Counted from the stretch's first letter, positions 44,933-56,392 are shown. The stretch: 64,000 nucleotides of DNA from Pectinophora gossypiella (GCF_024362695.1 NC_065425.1:4717001-4781000); one strand, 5' to 3'. The notes: a model not told the origin generated them from the letters alone. Numbers and translations are program-made.

Positions 44933-46400
44933 AGACGATAATAATAATGAATATATTGTATAGAGTTCTATGTAGCATATAATTTTTCTTTGTAGTAAAG
45001 GTATTTAAAATGTGTTTGTAAGGCGACCGGAATCTATCTGTATTTTTGTTTTGTATTTCTGTATTATAATTATATTATGTATTCCTTTATGTTCAGTAAA
45101 GAATATTTGCACTGAATTAAGTTCTATTATTATGAAGAAAACAAAATGAAACATCAGAATATTGAGATACAGTTTATAGTTTGAAACAGCTCCATCATTG
45201 GCGTATCACATAAATTCTCTCATATAAGCGACTGTTCGAATAAAACTAAAAGTCCATTCTTGAAATTCAGTCCGTAACGAAACGCTCTTTTAAAGGCTCC
45301 GCTGTATCCGTAAAATTATGTTAAAAAATACTGAATACACATCGTTTAGCACCAACAACAAACTTATGACTCCTTAGACTAAGTATAATAGAACTTATTG
45401 GAAATTGTTATATGTCCGCTATTATTTTCCTAAAGTCTTTCGAGAACCAAATTAAAATCATTATTTGCCTTTTCAAATCTACCTACGCCACTTCAAAGAT
45501 AACATTTATAACTGATGAATGCATATTCATTACTAGCGTATTGAGCTAGTACATATTTGAAATGTGCAAAATAGGCCCTTTTATTGAATATCCAACACAC
45601 TACTTTCTTCAGACTTGTTGTGACACCTCATTTGTTAAATTCTGACAGTTGGTTTAGAAGTTAGGTTGGAACTGACGTGCATACAGACATACAAACATAG
45701 CGGTCAAACAAATAACCCTCCTTTTTGCTTCGCCGCAGCCGGGTAAAAAGTAAATCATGTGCAGAAAACCTTAATATAGAGTGCGGAAATGAAACGATTA
45801 TTATCGAGTTGGACAGAATTGGATTCTCAATGTGACCACGTCACCATCATCTGATTTTCAATTACTTTCCTCTGAAAATTCTGACAGTGGCATTATTCTA
45901 TTAGAAATTGATTTCTTTCTTGCTTTTAACGACAAGAAGTATTCCACATACACGGAAAGCTAATATTACATAGAGGAACTAAGCGAATTGAACTTTTTAT
46001 TCGTTCAAAAAGTATTCATCGAAGGAAAATTCCTCAATAAACGTTTTTGGTTTACCTTTAAACATCAATACCCGACAGCATAAACACCTTTTTTATGTTC
46101 AAACTCTTTTACGCGAGCAAAAAACTTAATGAACAAACTTTTTCCTTCGTGGAAATTCATAGAAACCATCAATCATTATTAAGCAACAAAAAACGAATAT
46201 GAATGGAAAACGCCTGATTACTGGCGACAATACAAAAGGAAAAAATTGTTAGATAATTATATTTTGACATAATGACTTTGTAACATAAATGAGGAAGATG
46301 ATGTGAGCGATGCTTAGACCATTACATGGATACTAATATGTTTGTGTCTACATACATAAAACTACACTGTTAATTTGTCTTAAGATTTCAAGCAGTTCGT
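44933..46400. other. Repeat-poor stretch
   Basis: No dispersed repeat is recognised except a LINE-like end near 45060-45110 (gttcagtaaagaatatttgc). No reading frame above 60 codons is present. It may be intron or intergenic spacer. Confidence 0.4.
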
Positions 46401-46407
46401 TCACCAA

Positions 46408-46492
46408 CCAAACCCGCCGCCACGGTCGACTTTTTCCCTCATTCAGCGTTTACCGATATCAGCCAACTAGAATCGATTGATTCTTTCAAATA
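46408..46492 (-). mobile_element. SINE-F fragment
   Basis: aacccgccgccacggtcgac, then ctcattcagcgtttaccgat and gaatcgattgattctttcaa. Terminal part only. Confidence 0.55.
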
Positions 46493-46536
46493 TAATGTGC
46501 TTAGCGTACCGTATGTGATTGTCTACTGACGTTAGT

Positions 46537-46961
46537 TAGGTACTTAAGCGGTAGCGTAATTTCTAAGGTGATTTTAAAATGTACCAAAAGGTGATAGGTT
46601 AGGACCTGTCACCTTACTGTCACTGTACACGATGACAGGTTTCAGCCTTTCACCTTTGAGTAGTTATTAGGTACTTAAGCGGTAGCGTAATTTCTAAGGT
46701 GATTTAAAGATACACCAAAAGGTGATAGGCTAGGACCTGTCACCTTACTGTCACTGTACACAATGGCAAATTGCAACCTTTGAGTAGTTATTAGGTACTT
46801 AAGCGGCAGCGTAATTTCTAAAGTGATTTAAATATGTAACAAAAGGTGATAGACTAGGACCTGTCACCTTACTGTCACTGTACACAATGGCAGATACGTC
46901 TACCAGTTTTTGGTACACCTTTAAAACACCTAAGAAATTACGCGATCCCGTAAGTACCTAA
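46537..46961. mobile_element. MITE with three tandem internal units and an inverted end
   Basis: Direct units start at 46537, 46668 and 46792, each taggtacttaagcggnagcg followed by a ggtgataggttaggacctgt-like block. The right end carries the start of the unit inverted (gtacacctttaaaacaccta, then gcgatcccgtaagtaccta). Period about 124-131 bp. No coding capacity. Confidence 0.85.
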
Positions 46962-48079
46962 TCAACTTTTACCAAATGTCTGTGGCGATTTAGCGACGAC
47001 AACATTACAAATTGTTTTCATATTTATGAATTGTTCAAGTGTGAGATATTTACGCGTGAAGAGCATAATGTGATGACTCTAAATGTATTGTTTGCCCTTG
47101 GAACTTTGTCAGTTGACCGTTGTTTTCTGAATTTAAGTGTGAATTTCTTCACATTTCGGTTTAACTAAAAGTAACCTTGAAATGATCTGAAGATACCCAG
47201 TGATGACCCTAAAGTGAACTGTGTCTGAAAGAATTTGCTATTCCGCAATAAAACTACATATTTCGTATTTTATTTCCCTTTTGTAAACCTAATTTGAGTT
47301 TTATCTACAATACACATATTTGTATTGTATCTTTTCCTTATCTTTTACCAATAAGTATTATAAAACGAAATTATTTTATTAAATTATTTCCAATTCACTG
47401 AATTTTTTTCAGGTATTATTTTTCCATCTCTTATGTTTATCCTAAAGCGCTAAAATAATTATGAATTTGAACAACTTTTTAAATTTTAAACTGCTCTTAC
47501 GAACGTAAAAACGATAATTCTTGATGACGATGCTAAAAACATTACTATAATTAGATCAGCAGATAGTTTTGTGTTCAGTTGGCACTAAAAGGCTAATTAA
47601 TGTAATTGTAATTTGAGTTTTGCCAAAGTTAAGTCTGTGAGGTGTTCTCGCATCCATATTTTTTTTAGTCTGTCTAAAGTAGGTGCTGGTGTCAGATAAT
47701 TATAATTTTTCAATTTGTTTAGTTTCTAAGACACCACCTATTCTTTATTTTTGCATAGTCATTGTCAATGGGTAAATAATAAGTATTATGAATTTTGGTA
47801 GTACGTATAACAAGAAGAAGTAAGTAGGTTACCGTATAACGAAACGGAAATACCTAGGTATATTGCATAAAAAGGATAGGTACCGTAATCTTAAATTCTT
47901 ATTAATTTCTAAGTACTTACATTTATCTTCCTCGACGATACCTCGAGAAATTTCCAAATGTTTTTATCTATCCAATTGTACCTAATATTTATCACTAGAT
48001 TTCATTAGCTCACAAAAACTTTGATATTGTAATTTATCTTATAATTAGACAAACTTATCAAATTAATTTTTATTTTAGT
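46962..48079. other. Repeat-poor AT-rich stretch
   Basis: I recognise no SINE, MITE or LINE. Together with the CpG-rich patch that follows, this is the best candidate for single-copy host sequence in the window. Confidence 0.45.
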
Positions 48080-48345
48080 CCGACAAACAAAACTACCTAC
48101 TTCACAAAAATAAACTTTTCAGTCACTTCAAATCCGGAAAGTACACAACACTTCACAGGGGTTTTTAAATTACTTTTTAGAACGCACAGTTTTGAAATTC
48201 GAATATTCCGCGCTAATTTTCCGAGCGCATTTCGCACAGTGGTACTAAACGTACGACAGCCCGCAAGCGCCCGACTCGAACGAAATACGCGAGTCGACTG
48301 CCGTGGACGCGCGACGCGCAGCGCACCTGTGGCTTGCTTTAAAAA
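48080..48345 (-). promoter_or_regulatory. CpG-rich island, candidate promoter/first exon
   Basis: 48240-48330 is packed with CpG (ccgcaagcgcccgactcgaa, gtggacgcgcgacgcgcagc), unlike the AT-rich neighbourhood, and belongs to no repeat family seen here. On the minus strand it carries an 86-codon open frame (48357 to 48097) with a basic, Ser/Arg-rich start, and a possible GTAGGTAG donor at 48093-48100. This pattern suits a transcription start with a 5' exon followed by a long intron. No TATA box or initiator was confirmed. Whether the frame is coding is unknown. Confidence 0.35.
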
Positions 48346-48357
48346 AATCGAATTCAA

Positions 48358-49125
48358 CGATTATTTTTGGCTAGTTATCTAATTAATTTTATTATTATCT
48401 TTATAAAATTTTATTGTTTCACTACGACCGTATGACTGACTGATAAAAATTGACATGTCGATAAATACTTATTATTGTTTTTACCACATAATCAGATTAT
48501 TGTAATTAATAGGTACTTTCTTAATAAATTTATGTAAATAATTAAGTATTTTCAATACGATTTGGGAATTTGGGAAGTACCTAACATTCACTATTACTGG
48601 ATAAAGTTTGATAAGTAAGAAAGTACGATATTTAGTTCGAATAATTTTCCCGACTTTTTAGTTAGGTTTAGGTACGATTAGAGGTCCAAAAATCACTCTC
48701 TAGATAATCGTGAATTCAGACACACTAAAGCCGTAATAAGTTCAAAAACTTGAATTTCATTGAAAAAATTGCCTTAATCGCCCGAAAATTCTTTAAAAGA
48801 GTAATAAAAATCTTTGTAAAATTAACCTATGATTATAAGTTTAACATGGCTAAAATTAAATACTAGGACAAAAATATAAATTACAAAATGCTAATCTGGA
48901 AACAGAAGCCAGTCTGAGATGATTAAAAATACTCTCATTTTTCTTATTTTAATTAAAATTATACATAATAACAACGAGTACCTACGACGTTTGACCACGT
49001 TTATTGATGACGTCATAAGTGTGTATATCTATACAAATTCTGACGTTTCGTAAAAAGAATCTCATTTGAATAGGTTCTCTTGCCTAGTACTTCAAATTAA
49101 TAAGTAATGAGTTTGGCGAGGTGGT
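48358..49125. other. Repeat-poor AT-rich stretch
   Basis: I recognise nothing. It lies upstream of the CpG-rich patch if that patch is read on the minus strand. Confidence 0.4.
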
Positions 49126-49128
49126 ACA

Positions 49129-49271
49129 GTCATGAGCAATATAATGGACCCACTTTAGGACTCTGTCGCACTAAAATATTTGACATTTAGTGAAACTTAC
49201 AGTTCAATTTGTCAAAAAAGTTAATGTGACATGGTACCAAAGTGTATACATATTAATGCTCGTGACCGTAC
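49129..49271. mobile_element. MITE K, uninterrupted copy
   Basis: Ends gtacagtcatgagcaatata and tattaatgctcgtgaccgta are imperfect inverted repeats of about 20 bp. It provides the empty-site reference (cttacagttcaatttgtcaa) for the SINE insertion at 29153. Confidence 0.7.
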
Positions 49272-49374
49272 GATAACACAGTTACGGAATGGTGGCCATA
49301 AGGTGGTTCCCAACTTACTTAGGCAGACCAACAGTTGGACGATCAGAATATGTCATGTCGCAGGTCGCAGGCAC

Positions 49375-49655
49375 AAGCTTAAACTGAACTGCCTGTCTGA
49401 CCTTCCAACCCGCGAAAGGAAATCCGCCCAATACAGGTTAGGTCACATACCTCCGAAAATGCATTTCTCGGGAATGTCAGTTTCCTCACGATGTTTTTCT
49501 TCACCGCCACCGCTGAGCACGTGATAATCATTTATGATCCAAACACGAATTCAATAACAAATTCGAAAGTTATTGGTTTAGGCCTGTGCTGGATTCGAAC
49601 CTGCGACCTCAAAGTGAGAGGCAAGCGTTCTACCAACTGGACTACCATGGCTCTG
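49375..49655 (-). mobile_element. SINE-D, near full length
   Basis: Box A (minus: gtagtccagttggtagaacg) and box B (minus: caggttcgaatccagc) are well preserved at the right end. The body contains gaaatgcattttcggaggta (minus). The left end is truncated before the GAT tail. Confidence 0.8.
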
Positions 49656-49689
49656 GGGTTTCGAATCCCAATCATTGATGTATAATATG

Positions 49690-49800
49690 TTAGGTACTAC
49701 ATCCCAATGATAAGATCTAAGTATACGTAAGTACCTACACCCCACCGAGCTTTCAGTTAGACCAACGTGATAGGTCATGAGCTGCATCGCCGATTATAAT
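49690..49800 (-). mobile_element. SINE-E body fragment
   Basis: ccccaccgagctttcagtta, gaccaacgtgataggtcatg, then gccgattataatgg. The head is missing. It starts next to the head of SINE-D. Confidence 0.6.
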
Positions 49801-49924
49801 GGTAAGTAATTTTACAGCTACAAGCTATAAAATCATAAATAAAATAAATCTTTCATAGCTTCATAATTTTATAGCTACAAATTATTTCCATGTTTTTTAT
49901 TACGCTTAACGATGTACTTAGGTG

Positions 49925-50520
49925 CCTATGCACTCGCCGGACACTTTATACAAGAAACCTCGTTTTACACAGATACCACACATTGGCGTTATCGTACACA
50001 CGCATCTGTGTGTGTGACTTCTGACGCCCATAAAGATTGAAGTAAAGTAAGACCGAGAGTGGTAATGGCCCCGATTCCTGCAGACACCGCCTAATTTTAT
50101 TTTAAGTTATATCCGTCATTTTCATATCCGTCGAAAAGGAAAGGGACGGATGATTCACAGCTCTTAATTTTAGGAAGAATGAGTAATTGAATGAATAACC
50201 CGGGCGAATCAAAAGGTACCTCGCTGGTATGCAATCCGTTTGACGTGCTGTCTACTTAACTGTGACGGGTTATTGACGGATGTAAAATTTTTAGACGGTT
50301 GGTTTAGATTTGTGCTTAAAATTGACGTGTGTTCCATAAATTTTATGCTTGTCGATTACCCTTTCCTTTCCTTTTCGGCGGATAAGAAAATGACAGATAT
50401 AACTTAAAATAAAATTAGAAGGTATTTACAGGAATTAGCACCAATGTAAACCTAGCTTAGCTCCTAGTGGGGCGCGGAGAGTTGCCGTTCTATAAGTAGT
50501 ATTATTCCTTATTCTATGGT
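49925..50520 (+). mobile_element. Repeat family J, split by a MITE
   Basis: The left part 49925-50067 (ctcgccggacactttataca, then cgttatcgtacacacgcatc) and right part 50443-50520 (ctagcttagctcctagtggg) line up with the continuous copy at 38116-38300. The intervening 375 bp is the MITE. Confidence 0.65.
50068..50442. mobile_element. MITE inside repeat J, with 4-bp duplication
   Basis: The left arm gattcctgcagacaccgcct, then aattttattttaagttatat, is inverted at the right (aacttaaaataaaattagaa, ggtatttacaggaattagc). The arms are about 75 bp, including ccgtcgaaaaggaaagg. aatg flanks both sides (50064-50067, 50443-50446). A relic of the same end lies at 26190-26215. Confidence 0.8.
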
Positions 50521-51057
50521 AGGGAAATGTTTGATCATTGTTGATTTTCATGTGATAATACAACTAATATCGTTCTTGCATGCGGCGTGTGGGTTAAACC
50601 AATAGTAAACACATAATTTGTTTTCATTCACGCACTTATTCGTACCTATAGTGTTTAAGGGGAGGATCGATTGAGGGATTTTTACTTTAAGCGTGTATAA
50701 CTTTGATTTTAATCGGGAAACGTTAAACAAATGTAGACATTAAATAAAGTAAGTTATTAGAGTATTCGTAAATGATGGTTATAGACGATTTTAATTTGTA
50801 TTCTTGTCATGATAATACAATAAATTATTTTGAATACTTAACGACCTCTTGTGATTTCATTCTGGTAAATCAAATATGACGAATGAATTCTTGAAATAAA
50901 CTATTCATGATTACATTTTTCAATGAAATCAAATTCTTTATATTATCTTTGGGGTGTAACTAATGACCCCGACCACCACACTGCGGTTCGATTCCAGACC
51001 GGGTCATTTTACAAAACGAGCTTTCATAAATAGAGTTTGCAAAAATATATCATAAAT
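50521..51057. other. Largely unannotated
   Basis: The only notable sequence is a tRNA-like 3' half at 50953-51006 (cggttcgattccagaccggg), which has box B but no matching 5' half. It is probably an old SINE remnant. Confidence 0.4.
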
Positions 51058-51508
51058 CAGGGTGTTAGTGACATCGTAACGAAAACTTTGAGGGATAATT
51101 CAGGCCATAAGTCCTAGTTCATATCAAGTGGAATTTTCCGTCGCAAAAGTATGGATCAGAAAATAATAAAAAAACACTAAAATTTTCATTAATTTTCCGA
51201 CAGTAAATTCCACTTGACATCAACTCAGAATCATGGTCTGATTCATCCCCCTCAGTATTCGTTACGGTGTCACTAACTTCCATACCTACGTATGTGGCCA
51301 CCGTATGAAATTGTACGGGGTGTAAGTGACATCGTAACGAATACTAAGGGGGATGATTCAGCTGATGAAAGTATAGAATAGAAAATAATTAAAAAAACTA
51401 AAAACAATCATGAATTTTGCGACGGAAAATTCTACTTGATATTAACTCAGAATCATGGTCTGAATCATCCCCCTGAGTATTTGTTACGATGTCACTAATA
51501 CCCTGTAT
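51058..51508. mobile_element. Double-hairpin MITE, best-preserved copy
   Basis: Outer ends cagggtgttagtgacatcgt and acgatgtcactaataccctg. Hairpin 1 spans about 51058-51285 (ends cagtattcgttacggtgtca), hairpin 2 about 51310-51508 (starts tacggggtgtaagtgacatc). Each has arms of roughly 90-100 bp around an A-rich loop. Confidence 0.85.
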
Positions 51509-51756
51509 ACTTACAAAGCAATAAAATCGGTAGTAGGTAGTTGACCTTATGCACTTAGACATCAACGGTTATGTTGTCAGAAAATATCCATCATACATCC
51601 CGACTGTCGATGCAAACGTGAACCAGGTCAACTGTGAAAAATTTGAAGTTGCATATTGGAGAATATGGTACCATTCACACAAAACCATCGTTTGAAGCCG
51701 CTCAAACATTGTTTATTTATACAGGAATTATTAAAATACCGGAAGTCACTATAGTC

Positions 51757-51965
51757 TTGTGGTACACCGGTTTGCTTCTCAAGCGGCAAGCGCCAGTTCG
51801 AACCCCGGTACCGAAGTTGCACCATTGAGTTATTAATTTATATAAAGTACAGTTTCCACTAACACAGTTGACTCGACCATTATAGACGACGATATGGCTT
51901 ACCGCCTATCACGTTGGTCTAACAGAAAGCTCGGTGAGGTGAGGGTACTTGGTTCATTCTTAGTG
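51757..51965 (+). mobile_element. SINE-E with intact tRNA-like head
   Basis: cttgtggtacaccggtttgc at the start and cagttcgaaccccggtacc (box B) mark the pol III promoter. The body is as in the other SINE-E copies, ending gtgaggtgagggtacttggt. Best head of the family in the window. Confidence 0.75.
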
Positions 51966-52121
51966 TCGAAGTACAAGTCAATTTGGAGAGTTTTTAAGAT
52001 GATCTTTGTCTCAAATAATATGATCGTTTTGTGCATATTTAGGGCTATGCTCCCGATGCTAATGTTAATAAAAACTCTATTCATATTGAATAAGAAGAAT
52101 AGTAGAACATGCTGATTATTT

Positions 52122-52428
52122 TTCTATCGTGTGGGTTGTTAGGCGGATTACCAACCTCATCAACCCTGGTGTCAGGGCTATTATTGAGCCGACAAAGGCG
52201 CCTGACGTGGCTCATGTAACGACTACACACTTATGTCAGTAAATAGTAACCGGGACCAACGGCTTAACGGATCATCTTACTTACGGACAATCAGGTCATC
52301 AGCCTGTAATGTCTTAACCAAGCTAGGGACCTTGAAGGGATTTTTGTAATATATTATGACCCCAAGTAAATTCAAACGGGACTTCCGGATCGTGAGCCCA
52401 ACGCTCAACCACTGGACCACGGCCGTTA
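52122..52428 (-). mobile_element. SINE-A, full length, decayed box B
   Basis: Tail caacctcatcaaccctggtg at the left, head (minus: cggccgtggtccagtggttg) at the right. The box B region is altered (aaattcaaacgggactt). Confidence 0.7.
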
Positions 52429-52752
52429 ATATGCTGATTTATGACCGTAATTAATATAATCCTAAATATGTATAAACCTCGGTACAAAACATCAATTTTC
52501 AGTACCCATAATTATTACGTTGACGTCAGATAGATGCTGTATACCGCGGCTACATTTATCAGGACTTTGATTAATAGTCATACTTTTTTTATCCAAATCT
52601 ATGTATTGTGTTTTTGAACAATTTTTATCGTGTTTACTTTTTTCCTTAATTGACTGGGCATATTTATTAAGTCGTAGAATGGTTAATAATTTATTGATAT
52701 ACACGATAGATGTGAACTGTGTGAAGTTACTCATTCGATGAACCTAACCTAA

Positions 52753-52915
52753 CGGCCTCTGTAGTTCAGAGGTTGAGCGTTGGGCTCACGATCTGGAGGC
52801 CCCGGGTTCGTGTCCCGATGGGGATATTATCGAAATCACTTTGTGAGACTGTCCCTTGTTTGGTAATGACTTTGCATGCTTGAATCACCTGATTGTCCGA
52901 AAAAAGTAAGATAAT
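52753..52915 (+). mobile_element. SINE-A, 3'-truncated
   Basis: Head ggcctctgtagttcagaggt, box B region ccccgggttcgtgtcccg, then gaaatcactttgtgagactg. It ends at aaaagtaagataattac. Confidence 0.7.
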
Positions 52916-53048
52916 TACGTTGAATCAATGATTCTGATTTGTATTTTCTATCATTTTAGTATTAATGTGATATTAATGAAGTATTTGGGAAGACACTGGC
53001 TCCTGAAATACAGTTAAACTAGTTAAGGAGCCAGGGCCTTATTTATAA

Positions 53049-53095
53049 TTGTTCTTTCTTTCGTTCTTTCTTTGTTTCTTTCTTTCTTTCTAATG
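53049..53095 (+). repeat. (TTTC)n-like microsatellite
   Basis: Imperfect ttctttctttcgttctttct run. Similar tails end LINEs in this window (33583, 54558 and 62918, all read on the minus strand), so it may mark a vanished LINE end. Confidence 0.7.
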
Positions 53096-53351
53096 TACAC
53101 GACTAACTGCCCTCTCCTGGTTTAAAGTTGTCTCTTTCCCTGTCTACTAGAAGAGATTAGAAATAAGGTGTAGGGCTAACTTGCGGAACATGACAATTTT
53201 GTCACGGTAATTTTATCGATTTTGACGATATATTTATGTCGTTTTAAATAAATCAAATAAGCACGCATGTTAGGGGAAAAAAACTTAACGATTTTGGCAA
53301 AATTTATTGAACCGATCGATAATTTTAACACGTTGCGCATGTTCCTTGCTA

Positions 53352-53572
53352 TTTTTTTTTACGTGACTTATTGTAGATTTGCCGCAGATGGCATTAACTA
53401 CTTGGCCGGACAAATGGGGAGCGCTGAAGACTCTCACCCGGTACAACGTTTAAGACAACAGGGCTGAGGGTGCCCTATTGGGCGCGAACCTCGGCTCAGG
53501 GCGTCGTCTGAGAGGAAGAATATTTGAAAGGATTATTCGACCCTAGTGGGTCGATAGCGATAAGCGCTGTTC
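53352..53572 (+). mobile_element. SINE-F, near complete
   Basis: tacgtgacttattgtagatt, ccgcagatggcattaactac, ttggccggacaaatgggg, then gacaacagggctgagggtgc and ccctagtgggtcgatagcga. This is the best single reference for the family. Confidence 0.7.
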
Positions 53573-53960
53573 CTTGCTAAACTGTGTATGTGTTTTATGT
53601 GTAATTACCTTGTCTGTATGTCTTGTTTCTGTGCGCAACACACTGTTGACGCCCGAACTATAAAATTCCGATAGCCGTTACTACCACCGAAAGCTCTCAA
53701 AGAATTATTCCATTATTCGCCCACCTGCATGCCAAGTTAGGAATACGTAATTTAGTGCAGAAACTTTTACGACTTCTAGCAAGAAATCGACAATGTCACA
53801 GCCGTTTCACTTCTTTACTTTGTAACAGTACTTTGTAACAATAGGAAAGTAGGTTGGATTTTGTGAACACTACATTCTTGCCAAAATGGCCTGCAGTTTA
53901 TGACGCGGACGAATAAAGTTCTTTGTAGATTTTAATCATAGTTTGAACGTATATAAACAT

Positions 53961-54100
53961 AACATAAACAGCCTATATACGTGCCACTGCTGGGCAAAGA
54001 ACTCCCTTCGATCAACAGGAGGGTGTATGGAGCATACTCCACCACGCTGCTCCACTGCGGATTGGTGGAGTTAATAGCCGGGACTAACGACTACGGCAAC
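53961..54100 (-). mobile_element. SINE-A variant B tail
   Basis: aacagcctatatacgtgcca, then catactccaccacgctgctc and taatagccgggactaacgac. The head is missing. Confidence 0.65.
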
Positions 54101-54282
54101 AGCTATGGGTAGTTTAAACGTAAAAATATTTATTGATTGTTACAATGTTTGCCCTTAGTCACGACTCATTGATTGTATTCTTATTGATTGTATTATTCAC
54201 TATTTGACCGAACAAAAATAAAGAAGTAAAATTTTTATATAGAGTTATTTTTAGTTTACATAACATAACATAAGCCCGCGAA

Positions 54283-54490
54283 TACATTCCAATGGGGGTA
54301 GTCACACCTACATTAATCGCAAGATGAAATATGTACCTACACCTCACCGAGCTTTTTGTTAGACCCGTAGGTGAGCCGTATCGTCGCCGCCTATACTAGT
54401 AGAGCCAACTGTGTTAGTGGAAACTGCACTTAAGATAAATGAATAACTCATTGGCGTAAGTTCGGCACCGGGTTTCGAACCAGCGCAATT
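54283..54490 (-). mobile_element. SINE-E, head truncated
   Basis: gatgaaatatgtacctacac, ctcaccgagctttttgttag, then taatgaataactcattggcg-like sequence and a degenerate box B (minus: gctggttcgaaacccggt). Confidence 0.65.
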
Positions 54491-54557
54491 TATTTTAAAT
54501 AAATAAATAGAGTGTAAAGTAGTTCCGAATAATTACAGTTACAATGACATAATAATT

Positions 54558-54610
54558 GAAAGAAAGAAAGAAACGTTTATTATAAGGGATACCACAGTAA
54601 CAGATAAAAA
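54558..54610 (-). mobile_element. LINE 3' end with (TTTC)n tail
   Basis: gaaagaaagaaagaaacgtt, tattataagggataccacag: the same terminus as 33583-33672. Confidence 0.65.
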
Positions 54611-54749
54611 ACCAATTTTGTTATGATTTTTAAGTGGACAGCTCTTTTGGTAATTAATTGTAATTTTGAGACTGTAATTTATAAGTAATTATGCTGTTGT
54701 TGTCCCAAATAATAAAATAATATACCTATATATAACATCGACTGAAAAA

Positions 54750-54990
54750 GTGGAAGTGAGGAACAGTGTTTTAAGCGGTGTTAAGTGCAGTGTAAGCGCA
54801 GTGTTAGTGTAGTGTTAGTGTCGTTTTTCGTGCTGTGTTCGCGTGTCACGAAATTAAGTTAAGTGACGGAAACGGAGTGATACCGCGAAGCCCTGTGCGG
54901 AAACTGTACCGTGTGTTTAGAGAATAAATGCGTTTCTTCTTGGACTCAGTGAGTTTCCTTTCAATCCGGAAACCCACTTACGTATAAAAG
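54750..54990 (+). other. Unidentified GTGTTAGTG-rich sequence
   Basis: cagtgttttaagcggtgtta, agtgcagtgtaagcgcagtg, then a polyadenylation-type gagaataaatgcg. Irregular GTGTTAAGTG-like repetition and the AATAAA suggest an LTR R-U5 region or a 5' leader, but no TG...CA ends or partner LTR were found. Confidence 0.3.
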
Positions 54991-55204
54991 TAAGTAGTTA
55001 ACAAAAACATATATAAAAAACGTGTAATTGTAACGTTGGATCGATTATAAAACAATATTTGAGATAATAATCTTGCTCGGTGTGGCGTGGGTATTTAGTT
55101 GATTAAGCAATTAATGTACCGTTGACTACCCCAATGGGGAATCACGTCGTGCGCTTATGTTATGTTGTGATTTATTTTATTTTTCATATTCGGGTTAACA
55201 ACAG

Positions 55205-55318
55205 TTCATCTGCTTAGCAATAAGGCCGCCAGATTGTACTGTATCTTTCAACATCTGTGTTAATTTGTTTTGTATGTTGTGTGCAATAAAGTATATTTGA
55301 TTTGATTTGATTTGATTC
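55205..55318 (+). mobile_element. LINE 3' UTR with (TTTGA)n tail
   Basis: caataaggccgccagattgt, later gttgtgtgcaataaagtata, followed by tttgatttgatttgattt. A CR1/L2-like 3' end comparable with 18110-18240. Confidence 0.55.
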
Positions 55319-55979
55319 ATTGTTATATGTATAATTAAGTTAATACCATTTTTGTGAAACCAATTATAGTTAACCACATTATAAGTGATGCAAATAGTCT
55401 TATGGTTCTTCTCAATCGAAGAATCTTAACAAGAAATAAAAATAAAATTGTTATTCAAAATTCTAGATTAAGTAAATTAAATTAATCTTTTTTAGGGTTA
55501 TGTATACGTTTTTACAATAAAATACCAGATAATATTTTAAAATTGTAAGAAAATAAATTTAAAGCTCATGTGAAGCTTATTTTATGTAAAAAAGCTTATT
55601 ATAAGATTAATGACTACCTGATAAAAATGTCTAGTATTGAATGTGTTCCTCTAGTTATTAAATAACTTGTAATGTATACCCTCATTGGTTATTAAAAGAT
55701 GTGTTGCTGTTGCAGTTTCTTGTCATTTCTTCTCCTCAGCCACAACACCTTGCGAAATGACGTAAATTCAAAAATGTTACATTAACCTTCAACAAGTTTC
55801 TGATTTCTGAAGTATCTATGGCATATCCTTCGGAGTCATACAAACAGCCACACATAGTTACAACACACCTAAAAGAGCCTGCAACTGTACTGTAAATGTG
55901 TTACAATTGCAAGTTTCATTTAAATAACTATTACCCATACGAATTGACAACACCTTGCGTTAAAAGAATTGCATAGTAT
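55319..55979. other. Unannotated AT-rich stretch
   Basis: I see no repeat shared with the window and no gene. Confidence 0.4.
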
Positions 55980-56122
55980 AACATAACTTAAGCTCACGAC
56001 TGTATCCTAATTGGGGTAGTCAGAGGTATATCCATCGCGGGATGAAGTAAGGACCCACACCTCACCGAGCTTTCTGTTCGCCCAAAGTGATAGGCAAGCC
56101 GTATTGGCGTCTATAATATAAA
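55980..56122 (-). mobile_element. SINE-E body fragment
   Basis: aagctcacgactgtatccta, ggtagtcagaggtatatcca, then cctcaccgagctttctgttc. It ends at gtctataat, next to (AATA)n. Confidence 0.6.
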
Positions 56123-56392
56123 TAAATAAATAAATTCATTTATTCCAGATTACTATATCCATATTCAATAAATTAAATTAATACAATTAACAATCAAAAT
56201 TACGATTATCAATAATAATAATTTTAAATAGTTTTTATATCCATAGTCAGCTTCGCCAGAGCTGGTGTTGGGGTGCTGGTGGGACAGTCGCGCACCGTGC
56301 ACACGACCACGTTGGTGAAAATAATGGTCGTGGTGATCGAGTTGCATATCAGAGACACATTCCCTTTATTTGGACGGATTATACAGTTGCAT

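Noticed and set aside
46537..46961. CRISPR array
   Set aside because: Three long units of variable length without spacer structure, in an insect genome; it is a MITE with internal duplication.
48097..48357. 86-codon minus-strand frame as a mitochondrial-targeted protein
   Set aside because: The basic, Ser/Arg-rich start is suggestive, but CpG-rich sequence yields such residues by composition. Kept only as a promoter or first-exon candidate.
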